In this document: in pieces, positions 8,421-17,156 of the stretch
How the letters are laid out: each line of letters starts with the position of its first letter
How positions within the stretch are numbered: position 1 is the stretch's first letter
DNA from: WHSW01 sp963729075
GTDB taxonomy: Bacteria > Actinomycetota > Thermoleophilia > Solirubrobacterales > 70-9
DNA: 64,000 nt
Direction: 5' to 3'
Assembly (NCBI GenBank): GCA_963729075.1
Contig: CAVSMU010000007.1
Location: 62,001 to 126,000 of the forward strand
The notes under the pieces: generated by a model
What the model was told of the DNA's origin: nothing
The model's database searches: none
What the model saw: the letters and a program-made list of their open reading frames with translations, nothing else
Translations under genes and position numbers: made by a program

Positions 8421-10606
8421 CCCGTCGTTCGGCTGCGCGTGGCCTTGATCCTCTCACGATTGAGCCGCTTGACCGAGTCGATGAGGTCGCCGAGGTCGTA
8501 ATGGTCCACGGCGATCATGCTCACGGGGAGCCCCCGCTCGCGGGCGCAGCGCCGCGCGCGGTCGAGGATCGCCTTACGGGTCTGGAAGTCCTCGTTGGCG
8601 GCGCGCCGCGGCGGGAACACGTCGGCCCAGTGGTTGAGCATCAGCATCGGGCTGCTGCGATCGCCGCGGTTGAGATCGCAGCTGAGCTCGTCGGGCTCAG
8701 TGGCGCCGAGCGGGGTGTCCTGGATGAACGAGAACCCGTCCAGGTACCACGGGACCGTCCCGTCGGCGTCGCGCTCGGTGAACACGATCACGCGATGGTC
8801 CTCGCGCACGAGCTCCCCCAGGGTCGGCAATGGAGCGCCGCGCTCGAGCGTCGCTAGCTGGTCGATCAGCCCGGCCTCCTCGAATACCTGCTCGATGTCG
8901 GCGGGCTTTACGTACGGCTCGATGAACAGGATCACGACCTCGCCGGGGTTCGCGTCGAGGAAATCCCGGATCACCTCCAGCTGGTCGACCATCCGCTCCG
9001 CGCCCAGCTCGCACACCGAGTGGCAGAGGAACACCTCCCGTTCGCCGCCGTCCTGCTCGCGCAGGCCGAGGCTGCCCGCAAGCCGCTCCACCGCCGCCAG
9101 CGTCTTGGGCGGGAGCGAGCTCGCGACCCGGTTCCGGTCCCGCTGCTCGGCGTCGAAATCGGTTCGCACCCTCCCCTCCTCGTCCTCGACCCCCCAGTGC
9201 GGGTCGATCAGGAACAACCTGATCCCGTCCTGGAGCTGGCGCTCGATCGTGTGGCGCTGGTTCGAGATGAACCAATCCCCGCTGTCGGCGGCCGAGAACG
9301 AGTTGTGGGTGCCGGCGAAGACCGCCTCGTTCAGGCGCAGCTTGCACGCGGCCACGGACCCGTTGCAGCCGCCGGGGGGACTCGCGCTCGCCGTGCGCTG
9401 GTTCCCCCCGTCGCCCGAGGTGACGACGACGACCGCGATCCCGAGCGCCGCGACCACCGCGGCCGCCGCGATCCCGGCGCGCGCGAACTCCCGCCTGCGT
9501 TTGCGCTCGCCCTCGCCGGGCACCGTTTCCGGCGGCTGCAATAAGAGCAGCAGCTCGCTGCTGCCGAAAAACACGAGGTGCGCGCCGATCAACAACCCGA
9601 GGATCGCCACCACCTGCTCCGTGTCGAGCACGAACAGGAAGCCGAGGGCGATCGCCGCGGCCCCGCGGACCACCCGTCCCGCGGTCGTCCGCGGTCGCTC
9701 GACCAGCCGCCGTCGCAACCTCGTGACCGGGTCCTCGGTCCGCACGGGGTCGAGCGCCGCTGCTGCGCCGGCGACCACGAGGCCGCCGAACGCCATCAGC
9801 AGCGCCCAGACGAACAGGTTGCCGAAAAGCGCGTCGAGGATCCCGCCGACCGCGGCCTGCACCTGCTCGTCGGTGAGCTCGTCCGCGCCCTCGACGCCGG
9901 CGACGAAGCGGGCGCGGACCACGATCAGGACGATCGCGAGCGCGGTTCCCGCGGCCGCGATCGCGAGCGCCGCGCGCAGGACCCCGGCGCGGCGGTCCGG
10001 CGAGGCGACGACCGAGGCGATCAGCGCCAGGACGGCGAGCAGCGGCGCGACGATCCCGAGCAGGCGGATGTCGCCGGCTACGGCGAGAGTCTGCTTCGCG
10101 AAGTCCTGGCTGCCGAGCTTCGCCAGCTCGACCTGGACGTCCTCCGGGATCTGGTCGGCGAGCTCGGGCTGCACCGAGCGCAACGCGAAGCGCACGATCT
10201 CGACGCTGTCGGCGAGATCGACCGCGACGTTGCTCTTGTCGCGCACGAACAGCAGCCGGTTGGCCTCCTCGGCCGCCTCGGAGAAGATCGTGCGAAATTG
10301 CCTGGTCTCGATCACCGTGTCGACGACCGACTGGAGCAGCGGGCGCGCTGCGACGAGGTCGGCCGAGCCGCGCTCGGCCAGCTGGACGACGATCTCGGTG
10401 GCGACGACGTCGCGCACCCCGTCGTCGGCGAGCGCCTCTGACGCGTGCTCGGCGAACCGATCCTGGTCGATGATGTCCGTCCGCGCGTAGAGGAGCACCG
10501 CACCGATCAGCGCGAGGACGCCACCGATCACCGCGAGGACGATGCTCGCCGTGGTCCTGACGCTATGCGAGGAGCGTCCCGCCCCCCGGCCCGAAACCGC
10601 TTCCAT
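8417..10606 (-). CDS. membrane protein with C-terminal PI-PLC-X-like phosphodiesterase domain
   Basis: 729 residues in two parts. Residues 1-400 have an N-terminal helix (IVLAVIGGVLALIGAVLLYA), an extracytoplasmic region of about 130 residues, and then several more membrane helices up to about residue 350, with one further helix near 380-400. After a Ser/Pro linker, residues 430-710 resemble the PLC-like phosphodiesterase superfamily: AGTHNSFS has the first catalytic His, FLIDPHWG a metal-ligand region, and FLCHSVCELG the second His region. A lipid- or GPI-like phosphodiester is a plausible substrate. It is the first gene of the four-gene operon, joined to the glycosyltransferase by a GTGA overlap, so it may act on the lipid anchor of the same glycan. 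That link is inference. Confidence 0.85.
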   Translation of the reverse strand: MEAVSGRGAGRSSHSVRTTASIVLAVIGGVLALIGAVLLYARTDIIDQDRFAEHASEALADDGVRDVVATEIVVQLAERGSADLVAARPLLQSVVDTVIETRQFRTIFSEAAEEANRLLFVRDKSNVAVDLADSVEIVRFALRSVQPELADQIPEDVQVELAKLGSQDFAKQTLAVAGDIRLLGIVAPLLAVLALIASVVASPDRRAGVLRAALAIAAAGTALAIVLIVVRARFVAGVEGADELTDEQVQAAVGGILDALFGNLFVWALLMAFGGLVVAGAAAALDPVRTEDPVTRLRRRLVERPRTTAGRVVRGAAAIALGFLFVLDTEQVVAILGLLIGAHLVFFGSSELLLLLQPPETVPGEGERKRRREFARAGIAAAAVVAALGIAVVVVTSGDGGNQRTASASPPGGCNGSVAACKLRLNEAVFAGTHNSFSAADSGDWFISNQRHTIERQLQDGIRLFLIDPHWGVEDEEGRVRTDFDAEQRDRNRVASSLPPKTLAAVERLAGSLGLREQDGGEREVFLCHSVCELGAERMVDQLEVIRDFLDANPGEVVILFIEPYVKPADIEQVFEEAGLIDQLATLERGAPLPTLGELVREDHRVIVFTERDADGTVPWYLDGFSFIQDTPLGATEPDELSCDLNRGDRSSPMLMLNHWADVFPPRRAANEDFQTRKAILDRARRCARERGLPVSMIAVDHYDLGDLIDSVKRLNRERIKATRSRTTG

Positions 10607-10684
10607 CCGGCCCCGCGCCCCTTTCCTGTTCGACTGCGGGCAAATCTAGCGCTCGGGCCGTGACGAAACCGGCGCGGGCACGTA

Positions 10685-12574
10685 GTGCGGTCGATGGGGA
10701 CCACCGATCGACCACAGCGCCGCGATTCCGCCCGCCGGCTGATCGGCCCACTGGCCGTTGCCATCGCCGCGCTGCTGGTCGGCGTCGTGCTGCTCGGGGC
10801 GGCGCTGGCCGGGCCATCGTCGCCCGATCGGCCGCCGCGCGGGCGGTGGGCGGGGCAGGGCCCGTCGCTTCGCCCCTTCGAGTCCTGCGACCAGCTCGCG
10901 GGCTACGCGCGCCGGCACCGGGAGGCCCTGGTGGAGCCATTCGGGACGATCGAGGACGGCGCGATCCGCGAGGCAGTGCCCTCCGCCGCGGTCGGGGAGG
11001 CGGCGACGAGCGGGTCCGTGGCCGCGGGCGAGCCCGTCGGATCGTCGACCAACGTCCAGGAGCAGGGGGTCGACGAGCCGGACCTGGTCAAGTCCGACGG
11101 CACCCACATCTTCGCCATCGCCGGCGAGCGCCTCGAGGCGGTCGACGTCGCCGGGCCGACGACGGTCGGGTCACTGAGGCTGCCCTCCGGGCCCGGCCCC
11201 GGCGCGTACTCGTCGGGCCACGAGCTCCTGCTCGCCGGCGACCGGCTGCTGGTGATCTCGAACGCGTATCTGAGCCGCGCGCCGTGGAGCCGCACCGTGC
11301 TCACCGAGGTGGACGTCTCCGATCCGGCCGCGATGCGGGCGGTGCGCACGATGACAGTCGACGGGGCCTACGTCAGCGCCCGGCTCGGCGGCAGCACGGC
11401 CCGCGTGGTGACCTCGGCCACGGCAAGCCCCGAGCCGGAACCGATCCCGCTCGCCCGCCTGCGAGATCGTGCCGCCGGCACCGTGGCTCGATCGCCCCTG
11501 ATGCCGTGCGAGGACGTCAGCCGGCCGAGCCGTTTCTCGGGCCTCGGGATGCTGAGCGTGCTGACGATCGACCTGCGCCAGGGCCTCGAGCCGATCGACA
11601 CCGACGCGGTGATGACCGGCGGCCAGATCGTCTACGGCTCGCCCGAGTCCCTTTACGTGGCGACCGAGCGCTGGCTCGACCCCGACGCCCATGGCGCCGG
11701 CACGTCGCAGGTCGCCACCCAGATCCATCGCTTCGACGTCGCCGACCCGGGATCGACCGAGTACCGCGCCACCGGGCGGGTGCCGGGCTCGATGCTTAGC
11801 CAGTGGTCGATGTCCGAGCACGAGGGCCTGCTCCGCGTCGCGGCGACGACCGCCCCGCCGTGGCAAGCCGACGACCCCAGCGCGGAGAGCGAGAGCTTCG
11901 TGAGCGTGCTCGGCGAGCGCTCCGGGCGGCTCGTCGAGGTCGGCCGCGTCGGCGGGCTTGGCCGCGGCGAGCAGATCTACGCCGTCCGCTTCATCGGCGA
12001 CACCGGCTACGTCGTCACGTTCCGTCAGGTCGATCCGCTGTACACGATCGATCTCTCGGACCCGGCGCACCCGCGGACGGCGGGCGAGCTCAAGATTCCC
12101 GGTTACTCCGCCTATCTGCATCCGGTCGGCCCCGGGGCGCTGCTCGGCATCGGCCAGGCCGCGACCGGTCAGGGCTCGCTGCTCGGCGCCCAGCTCTCGC
12201 TCTTCGACGTCTCCGACGTCACGCGTCCCGCGCGCAGCGATCGCCGCTCGCTCGGCGCGGGGAGCCAAACGGAGGTCGAGTACGACCACCACGCCTTCCT
12301 GTGGTGGGCGCCGGCCGAGCTCGCGGTCGTGCCGGTGCAGGGCGGCGCCGGGGCGCGGGCCTTCCTCGGAGCCGCTGCCTTCCGGATCGGCGCCGACGGC
12401 ATCGAGCGCCTCGGCAGGGTGTCCCACGGTCGCGGCTGGCGAGCCGCGATCCGACGCTCGCTGGTGATCGGCGACCGCCTGTTCACCTACTCCGGCAGAG
12501 GCGTGATGGCCCACGACCTCGTGACGCTGGCCGATGAGGGCTGGGCCGAGTTCACACGGGGGCCCGACAGCTGA
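10685..12574 (+). CDS. secreted/membrane-anchored beta-propeller domain protein
   Basis: 629 residues with one N-terminal membrane helix (PLAVAIAALLVGVVLLGAAL) and a large extracytoplasmic domain. The sequence STNVQEQGVDEPDLVKSDG near residue 120 is the hallmark of the Beta_propel family (PF09826), in which repeated blades of the type HIFAIAGERLEAVDV follow. The role is presumably surface recognition or protein-protein contact; no catalytic motif is seen. Starts GTG 10685 and ATG 10694 are both possible. It is divergent from the PLC-glycan operon, and the DUF2993 gene starts within 20 bases of its stop, so those two are probably co-transcribed. Confidence 0.88.
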   Translation: MRSMGTTDRPQRRDSARRLIGPLAVAIAALLVGVVLLGAALAGPSSPDRPPRGRWAGQGPSLRPFESCDQLAGYARRHREALVEPFGTIEDGAIREAVPSAAVGEAATSGSVAAGEPVGSSTNVQEQGVDEPDLVKSDGTHIFAIAGERLEAVDVAGPTTVGSLRLPSGPGPGAYSSGHELLLAGDRLLVISNAYLSRAPWSRTVLTEVDVSDPAAMRAVRTMTVDGAYVSARLGGSTARVVTSATASPEPEPIPLARLRDRAAGTVARSPLMPCEDVSRPSRFSGLGMLSVLTIDLRQGLEPIDTDAVMTGGQIVYGSPESLYVATERWLDPDAHGAGTSQVATQIHRFDVADPGSTEYRATGRVPGSMLSQWSMSEHEGLLRVAATTAPPWQADDPSAESESFVSVLGERSGRLVEVGRVGGLGRGEQIYAVRFIGDTGYVVTFRQVDPLYTIDLSDPAHPRTAGELKIPGYSAYLHPVGPGALLGIGQAATGQGSLLGAQLSLFDVSDVTRPARSDRRSLGAGSQTEVEYDHHAFLWWAPAELAVVPVQGGAGARAFLGAAAFRIGADGIERLGRVSHGRGWRAAIRRSLVIGDRLFTYSGRGVMAHDLVTLADEGWAEFTRGPDS

Positions 12575-12592
12575 CCCTGCCAAGCTTTGGGG

Positions 12593-13210
12593 GTGACTCG
12601 TTGGGGGATGATCGTCGCCGGAGTCGTGGTTTTCGTCCTGGTGGCGAGCCAGGTGCTGATCCCGAGCCTGGGCGAACGCAGGGTCGAGGACCGGCTCACC
12701 GAGGGCGGAGGCTCCGCCGAGGTGACGTTGGGAGGCTTCCCGGCCGTCCGGCTGCTGTTCTCCGACGGCGAGCGGTTCGAGGCCGACGCGCGGGACCTCG
12801 ACCTCGATCTCGACGAGGAGGTGGAGGTCTTCGATCGCCTCGACGGCTTCTCAATCGTCGACGTCTCGATCGAGGACTCCGTCGCCGGGCCGTTCGAGCT
12901 CGAGAGCTTCCGCCTCACTCGCGACGGCGAGGGGCCCTACCGCGTCGTCGCCGACGGCGCGACGACCGCCGGCGGGCTCGCCGAGGCGGGCCTCGAGGCC
13001 GTGGAGCTGCCCGGAGAATCGCTCGCCGACGTGATCTTCGGCGGACTGCTCGACGACGTCGACGAGACGACGGTCCCGGTTGAGCTCGACCTGGAGGTGA
13101 CCAGCGAGGACGGCCGGGTCCGGGTCGTCTCCGGCGGCGGCACCGTGGCCGGCTTCGAGACCGGCCCGCTCGCCCAGCTGATCACCTCGGCGATCGTCGT
13201 CCAGCTGTAG
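12593..13210 (+). CDS. DUF2993 / LmeA-like phospholipid-binding protein
   Basis: About 205 residues with an N-terminal helix (MIVAGVVVFVLVASQVLIP) and an exported, acidic beta-rich domain. The GSAEVTLGGFPAVRLLFSDG segment and alternating DLDLDLD strands fit the actinobacterial DUF2993 family, whose mycobacterial member LmeA binds phospholipid and affects lipomannan elongation. Start is uncertain among TTG 12587, GTG 12593 and ATG 12608; the GTG was chosen. It follows the beta-propeller gene closely and is convergent with the MmpL gene. A role in envelope lipid handling is inferred from the family. Confidence 0.75.
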   Translation: MTRWGMIVAGVVVFVLVASQVLIPSLGERRVEDRLTEGGGSAEVTLGGFPAVRLLFSDGERFEADARDLDLDLDEEVEVFDRLDGFSIVDVSIEDSVAGPFELESFRLTRDGEGPYRVVADGATTAGGLAEAGLEAVELPGESLADVIFGGLLDDVDETTVPVELDLEVTSEDGRVRVVSGGGTVAGFETGPLAQLITSAIVVQL

Positions 13211-13216
13211 GTCGCA

Positions 13217-16200
13217 TTATCGCGACGCTGACGCGTCGCTCGTCTCAGCGACGTGCGCGCCCTCGATGTCGACGTGGGGTAGCCACCGGTCCGCCCACTT
13301 CGGCACCCACCAGCTCCCGCGGCCGGCGAGCACCAGGATGGCGGGCGCGAGGGCGAGCACCGTCAGCGCCGCGAGCGCAACGCCGACGGAGAGTCCGACG
13401 CCGAACTGCTTGACGGTGGGATCGCCGTTGAGGATGAAGCTGGCGAAGACGGAGATCATGATCAGCGCCGCCGCCGCGATCACCTTGCCGCCGGCGGCCA
13501 GGCCGTCCGCGATCGCTTCGCGATCGTCGCTGGCGTTTGCCCGGTGCTGCTCGATCTGACTCATCAGGAACACCTGGTAGTCCATCGACAGTCCGAAGAG
13601 GACGGCGAACATGATCAGCGGCACGAAGCTCGCGATCGGGTCCGTGCCGCTCGCGGTCTCCAGACCGACGAGCGAGATGCCCCAACCCTCCTGGAAGCAG
13701 AGGGTGACGATCCCGAACGCCGCCGTGACCGAGAGCACGTTCGCGATCGCTGCCTGGGCGGACACGATGAAGGAGCGGAAGGCGGTCGTCAGCACGACGA
13801 AGCCGAGCGCGACGACGGCGGCGATGACGAGCAACAGCCGCGCGGAGATCCCGGCGGCGAGATCGACGTAGCTCGCCGTGGAACCGCCGACGTGGGCCGT
13901 GACGTCCGACCCCGCGGTTGACTGCGGGATCACGTAGTCACGGACCGTGGTGACGAGATCGGACGTGGCGGTTGCCGCGGGGGCCGTGGCCGGGATCAAC
14001 GTGAACACGGCAGCGTCGCCGGGCCCATTGAGCTCCGGGGGTGACACGACGTCGACACCGGTCGTCCGGTCGAGCCCCTTTTGAAGCTTCACCAGTCGCG
14101 GATCGGTGGCCTTCTTGTCGCCGCCGGCCCGCGTCAGCTCCTTGGTCAACTCGTCCTGGAGCTGTTCGGCCTTCTTCTGCTGGCTCTTGGCCTTCTGCTG
14201 CTCGGTCTCGAGCTCCGCCTGCTGCGTCTTCAGGTTCGCCGCCTCGACCTGGGCCTCGGTCGCCTGCTGTTCGAGCTGCTGCTTGTCCTGCCCGAGCGTG
14301 AAGGCCTCGAGTGCGGCGGCGCCGGCCGCGCTCGCCAGCGCCTTTCCCTGCTTGCCGAGCGCCACCGCCTCCGCGCGTATCTCGCTCGCCTGCCGCGCGA
14401 CCTTTTGCGCCCGACGCTCGTTCCTCTTGCGCTCCTTGCGGACCTGGGAGAGCTCGGTTCGAAGCTTCGCCTGGCGTGACTTAACCCGGGCGAGCCGGCG
14501 CTCGAGACGCTTGCGTTGTCGAGGCCTGTCGGCTTGAGCCAGGCGGCTCTGGATCCGACCCTTGACCTCGCGGAGGGCGCCGAGCCGCGCGTGAAGCGCC
14601 GCCTCCTGCGCGCTCAGTTTCGCAGTGCGGCGAGCGATTGGCTTCGCCTCCGCGACCAGCTCGCCGAGTTGTTTTTTCAGCGTCCGGCGGGTCGCGAGCT
14701 CGTCGCGTTGCCGTTCGAGCTCGGCGCGCTCGACGCCCAGCGCGGCGCCCTGCTCCTCGAGCGCCGCCTGCTGAGCCTCGAGCGAGCCCTGCTCGGCTTC
14801 GAGCGCATCCGACTGGTCGCTGAGCTCCGCCGCCTCGGCCTCGCCCTGCTGCTGCTCGGACTCGAGCTTTGCCTGCAGGCTCTTCGCCTGCTTCTCCTGT
14901 TGCACCACCTCGGGGTCGGCCTTCGCGGGCGGCTCGAGAGCGACGGCGACGATCAGCGGGCCGTTGTAGCCGACGCCGAATCCGCTCGCCATCAGGTCGT
15001 AGGCCTTGCGCTCGGTGGTCGACTTCGGCGTCGCCCCGACGTCCTCCTGGCCGAGCTCGAGGGAGAAGACCGGCACGATCAGCGGCAGCAGGATCGCCAT
15101 CGTGAGCGCGATGCACCGCCACGGATGCCTGGTGACGAACCTGCCCCAGGCGCCCCAGGCACCCGCGCCGTGGGGCTTGGGCTTCGGCCGCAGGAAGGCG
15201 GGCAGCCGGAGCGAGTCGATGTGCCGGCCGGCGATCGCGAACAGGGCGGGCAGCCAGGTGATCGCGGCGAGCACGGCGGTCAGGACCGCAAAGGCCGCCG
15301 AGTAGCCGAGCGACGTGACGAGCGGGATTCCGGCGACGATGAGCGTCACGAGGGCGATGACGACCGTGGTGCCCGCGAAGACGATCGCCGTGCCCGAAGT
15401 GGCCACGGCGATCGCGATCGCCTCGTCGGTCGGCCGTCCGTCGGCGCGCTCGGACCGGTAGCGGGAGACGAGGAAGAGCGCGTAGTCGATCCCGACGCCG
15501 AGGCCGATCATCGTCGCCAGCGTCGGTCCGATCGACGGCACCGTCACGACGTTGGCGAGCAGCCCGATCAGCGAGAGGCCGGCGACGAGTCCGAAGATCG
15601 CGGAGAGGATCGGCATCCCCATCGCCACCAACGTGCCGAAGGTGAAGGCGAGGATGATCATCGCGGCGGTCAGGCCGACCACCTCGCTGCTCTCCGTCTC
15701 GGGCTCCGAGAGCTCGCTCCCGATCGAGCCTCCGACGGCCACCTCCATCCCGGCGCGGCGGGCCGGTTCCGCGGCGTCGAGGACCGACGAGGCTATGTGC
15801 TCGGTCAGGTCGGCGCTGCCGACGTCCAGCAGGACGGGTATGAACGCGGTCCGCTTGTCCTTGCTGATCTGCGAGGCGTGCTTCTTGCCGTATGGGCTCG
15901 GCGCGCTGTGGACGTGCTTCAGCGCCTTGATCGCCTCGTGCGACCGCTTGATCGCCGCCTCGTTCGCGGCGTCCGTGACCTTCCCGTTACGCGTGTAGAA
16001 GACGACCGGGTTGCTGCCGTTCTGCTGCGGCGGAAAGCGCGCGCTGAGCAGGTCGGTCGCCGCCTGGCTGTCGGTGCCCGGGAGCTTGAGGTTGTTGGAG
16101 GTGTTGCCGCCGAACTCGCGGAACGAGGCGAGGAGCAGAACCACGGCGACGATCCAGAACGCGACGACTATCCACTTGTGATGAGCGGTGAACAGTCCGA

Positions 16201-16222
16201 GTCGATAGAGCCTCCGTGCCAC
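13217..16222 (-). CDS. MmpL-family RND transporter with very long periplasmic coiled coil
   Basis: 1001 residues, MMPL/RND topology: TM1 near residues 17-35, a first exported loop, TM2-6 (about 180-345), TM7 near 371-392, a second exported loop, and TM8-12 from about 765. Unusually, the second loop contains about 300 residues (415-715) of almost pure heptad sequence rich in Gln, Glu, Ala, Leu, Arg and Lys. Mycobacterial MmpL4/MmpL5 carry a comparable coiled-coil extension that projects outwards, so a lipid or siderophore exporter spanning a thick envelope is plausible. Proton-relay candidates lie in TM4 (GVGIDYALF) and TM10 (GLSMDYQVF). GTG start. Third gene of the TetR-linked operon, 21 bases after the dehalogenase. 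Confidence 0.92.
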   Translation of the reverse strand: MARRLYRLGLFTAHHKWIVVAFWIVAVVLLLASFREFGGNTSNNLKLPGTDSQAATDLLSARFPPQQNGSNPVVFYTRNGKVTDAANEAAIKRSHEAIKALKHVHSAPSPYGKKHASQISKDKRTAFIPVLLDVGSADLTEHIASSVLDAAEPARRAGMEVAVGGSIGSELSEPETESSEVVGLTAAMIILAFTFGTLVAMGMPILSAIFGLVAGLSLIGLLANVVTVPSIGPTLATMIGLGVGIDYALFLVSRYRSERADGRPTDEAIAIAVATSGTAIVFAGTTVVIALVTLIVAGIPLVTSLGYSAAFAVLTAVLAAITWLPALFAIAGRHIDSLRLPAFLRPKPKPHGAGAWGAWGRFVTRHPWRCIALTMAILLPLIVPVFSLELGQEDVGATPKSTTERKAYDLMASGFGVGYNGPLIVAVALEPPAKADPEVVQQEKQAKSLQAKLESEQQQGEAEAAELSDQSDALEAEQGSLEAQQAALEEQGAALGVERAELERQRDELATRRTLKKQLGELVAEAKPIARRTAKLSAQEAALHARLGALREVKGRIQSRLAQADRPRQRKRLERRLARVKSRQAKLRTELSQVRKERKRNERRAQKVARQASEIRAEAVALGKQGKALASAAGAAALEAFTLGQDKQQLEQQATEAQVEAANLKTQQAELETEQQKAKSQQKKAEQLQDELTKELTRAGGDKKATDPRLVKLQKGLDRTTGVDVVSPPELNGPGDAAVFTLIPATAPAATATSDLVTTVRDYVIPQSTAGSDVTAHVGGSTASYVDLAAGISARLLLVIAAVVALGFVVLTTAFRSFIVSAQAAIANVLSVTAAFGIVTLCFQEGWGISLVGLETASGTDPIASFVPLIMFAVLFGLSMDYQVFLMSQIEQHRANASDDREAIADGLAAGGKVIAAAALIMISVFASFILNGDPTVKQFGVGLSVGVALAALTVLALAPAILVLAGRGSWWVPKWADRWLPHVDIEGAHVAETSDASASR

Positions 16223-16243
16223 GGCGTTCGCTCCAGCGCGAGT

Positions 16244-17146
16244 CTATGTCCGGCTCAGGATCCCGTCCCTCGGGCGCGCAAGCCATGCAACGATTTTGCG
16301 GCCGATCTCCTCACCCGCGTCCTCTTGGAGGAAGTGCGAGGCGTCCGCGATCTTCTCCGGCGGCTCCGCGTTGATGGCCGCCGCGAACCGCTCGCCGACC
16401 TCGAACGGGAGGATCGGATCCGAGTCGGCCCAGAGGCAGAGCTTCGGGCGCTCGTCGGCACGCAGCGCCTCCAGCGCGCGCTTGCCGGCCACAGCCCCGG
16501 GCATCTCCGCCGAGGTCGGCAGCATCAGCGGGAACGCCCGGGCACCGGCCTTTGACTCAGGGCTCGGAAACGGCGCCTCGTAGGCGGCCTGGACCGCGTC
16601 GGTCATCCCGCGCGCCGTGCCGCCCTTGACCAGGAAGCCGACGGGCAGGTCCTCGGTGCGCTCGACGAAGTCGCGGAACGTCTTCCAGGCCTCGCTCATG
16701 CGCTGCTCGCCGGTGAACAGGCCCGTGTCCATGATCACCATGCGGCTGATCCGGTCGGGGTGCTCCGTGGCGAGCCGCAGCCCGATCGGGCCACCCCAAT
16801 CGTGGACGACCGCGGTCGCGTCGCGGAGGTCGAGGTCGGTGAGCAGCGTCGCCGTGAGCTCGACGTGGCGGTCGTAGGAGTACCACGCGAGGTCGGTCGG
16901 CTTGTCCGAGCGGCCGAAGCCCGCGTAGTCCGGGGCGATGCAGCGGAAGCCGGCGGCGCGGACGGGCGGGATCACCTTGCGCCACAGGAACGACCAGGTC
17001 GGCTCGCCGTGGAAGAAGACGACCGGCGGCCCCTCGCCCACGTCGATATGCGCCAGCCGCAGCCCGTCGACCTCGCGGTAGGTCGGCGCGAAGTCGAAGC
17101 CGGGCAGGTCGTCGAAGCGCTCATCGGGTGTGCGGATGAAGTCCAT
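16244..17146 (-). CDS. haloalkane dehalogenase-like alpha/beta hydrolase
   Basis: 300 residues matching haloalkane dehalogenase subfamily I. HGEPTWSFLWRKV gives the oxyanion-side motif, VHDWGG gives nucleophile Asp116 with Trp117 as a halide-stabilising residue, WADSDPI gives the likely catalytic acid, and ASHFLQED gives the base His. An Asp nucleophile means an alkyl-enzyme intermediate and release of halide from a haloalkane, or epoxide hydrolysis in relatives. It is cytoplasmic, with no signal. It starts 10 bases after the sulfatase stop, so the two are one transcription unit with the MmpL gene. The exact substrate, and whether it is a true dehalogenase, need an assay. Confidence 0.85.
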   Translation of the reverse strand: MDFIRTPDERFDDLPGFDFAPTYREVDGLRLAHIDVGEGPPVVFFHGEPTWSFLWRKVIPPVRAAGFRCIAPDYAGFGRSDKPTDLAWYSYDRHVELTATLLTDLDLRDATAVVHDWGGPIGLRLATEHPDRISRMVIMDTGLFTGEQRMSEAWKTFRDFVERTEDLPVGFLVKGGTARGMTDAVQAAYEAPFPSPESKAGARAFPLMLPTSAEMPGAVAGKRALEALRADERPKLCLWADSDPILPFEVGERFAAAINAEPPEKIADASHFLQEDAGEEIGRKIVAWLARPRDGILSRT

Positions 17147-17156
17147 CGCGGCTCCG

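Noticed and set aside
14516..16555. Plus-strand open frame opposite the MmpL gene
   Set aside because: Leu/Arg-rich antisense image of the coiled coil; no membrane or domain pattern of its own.
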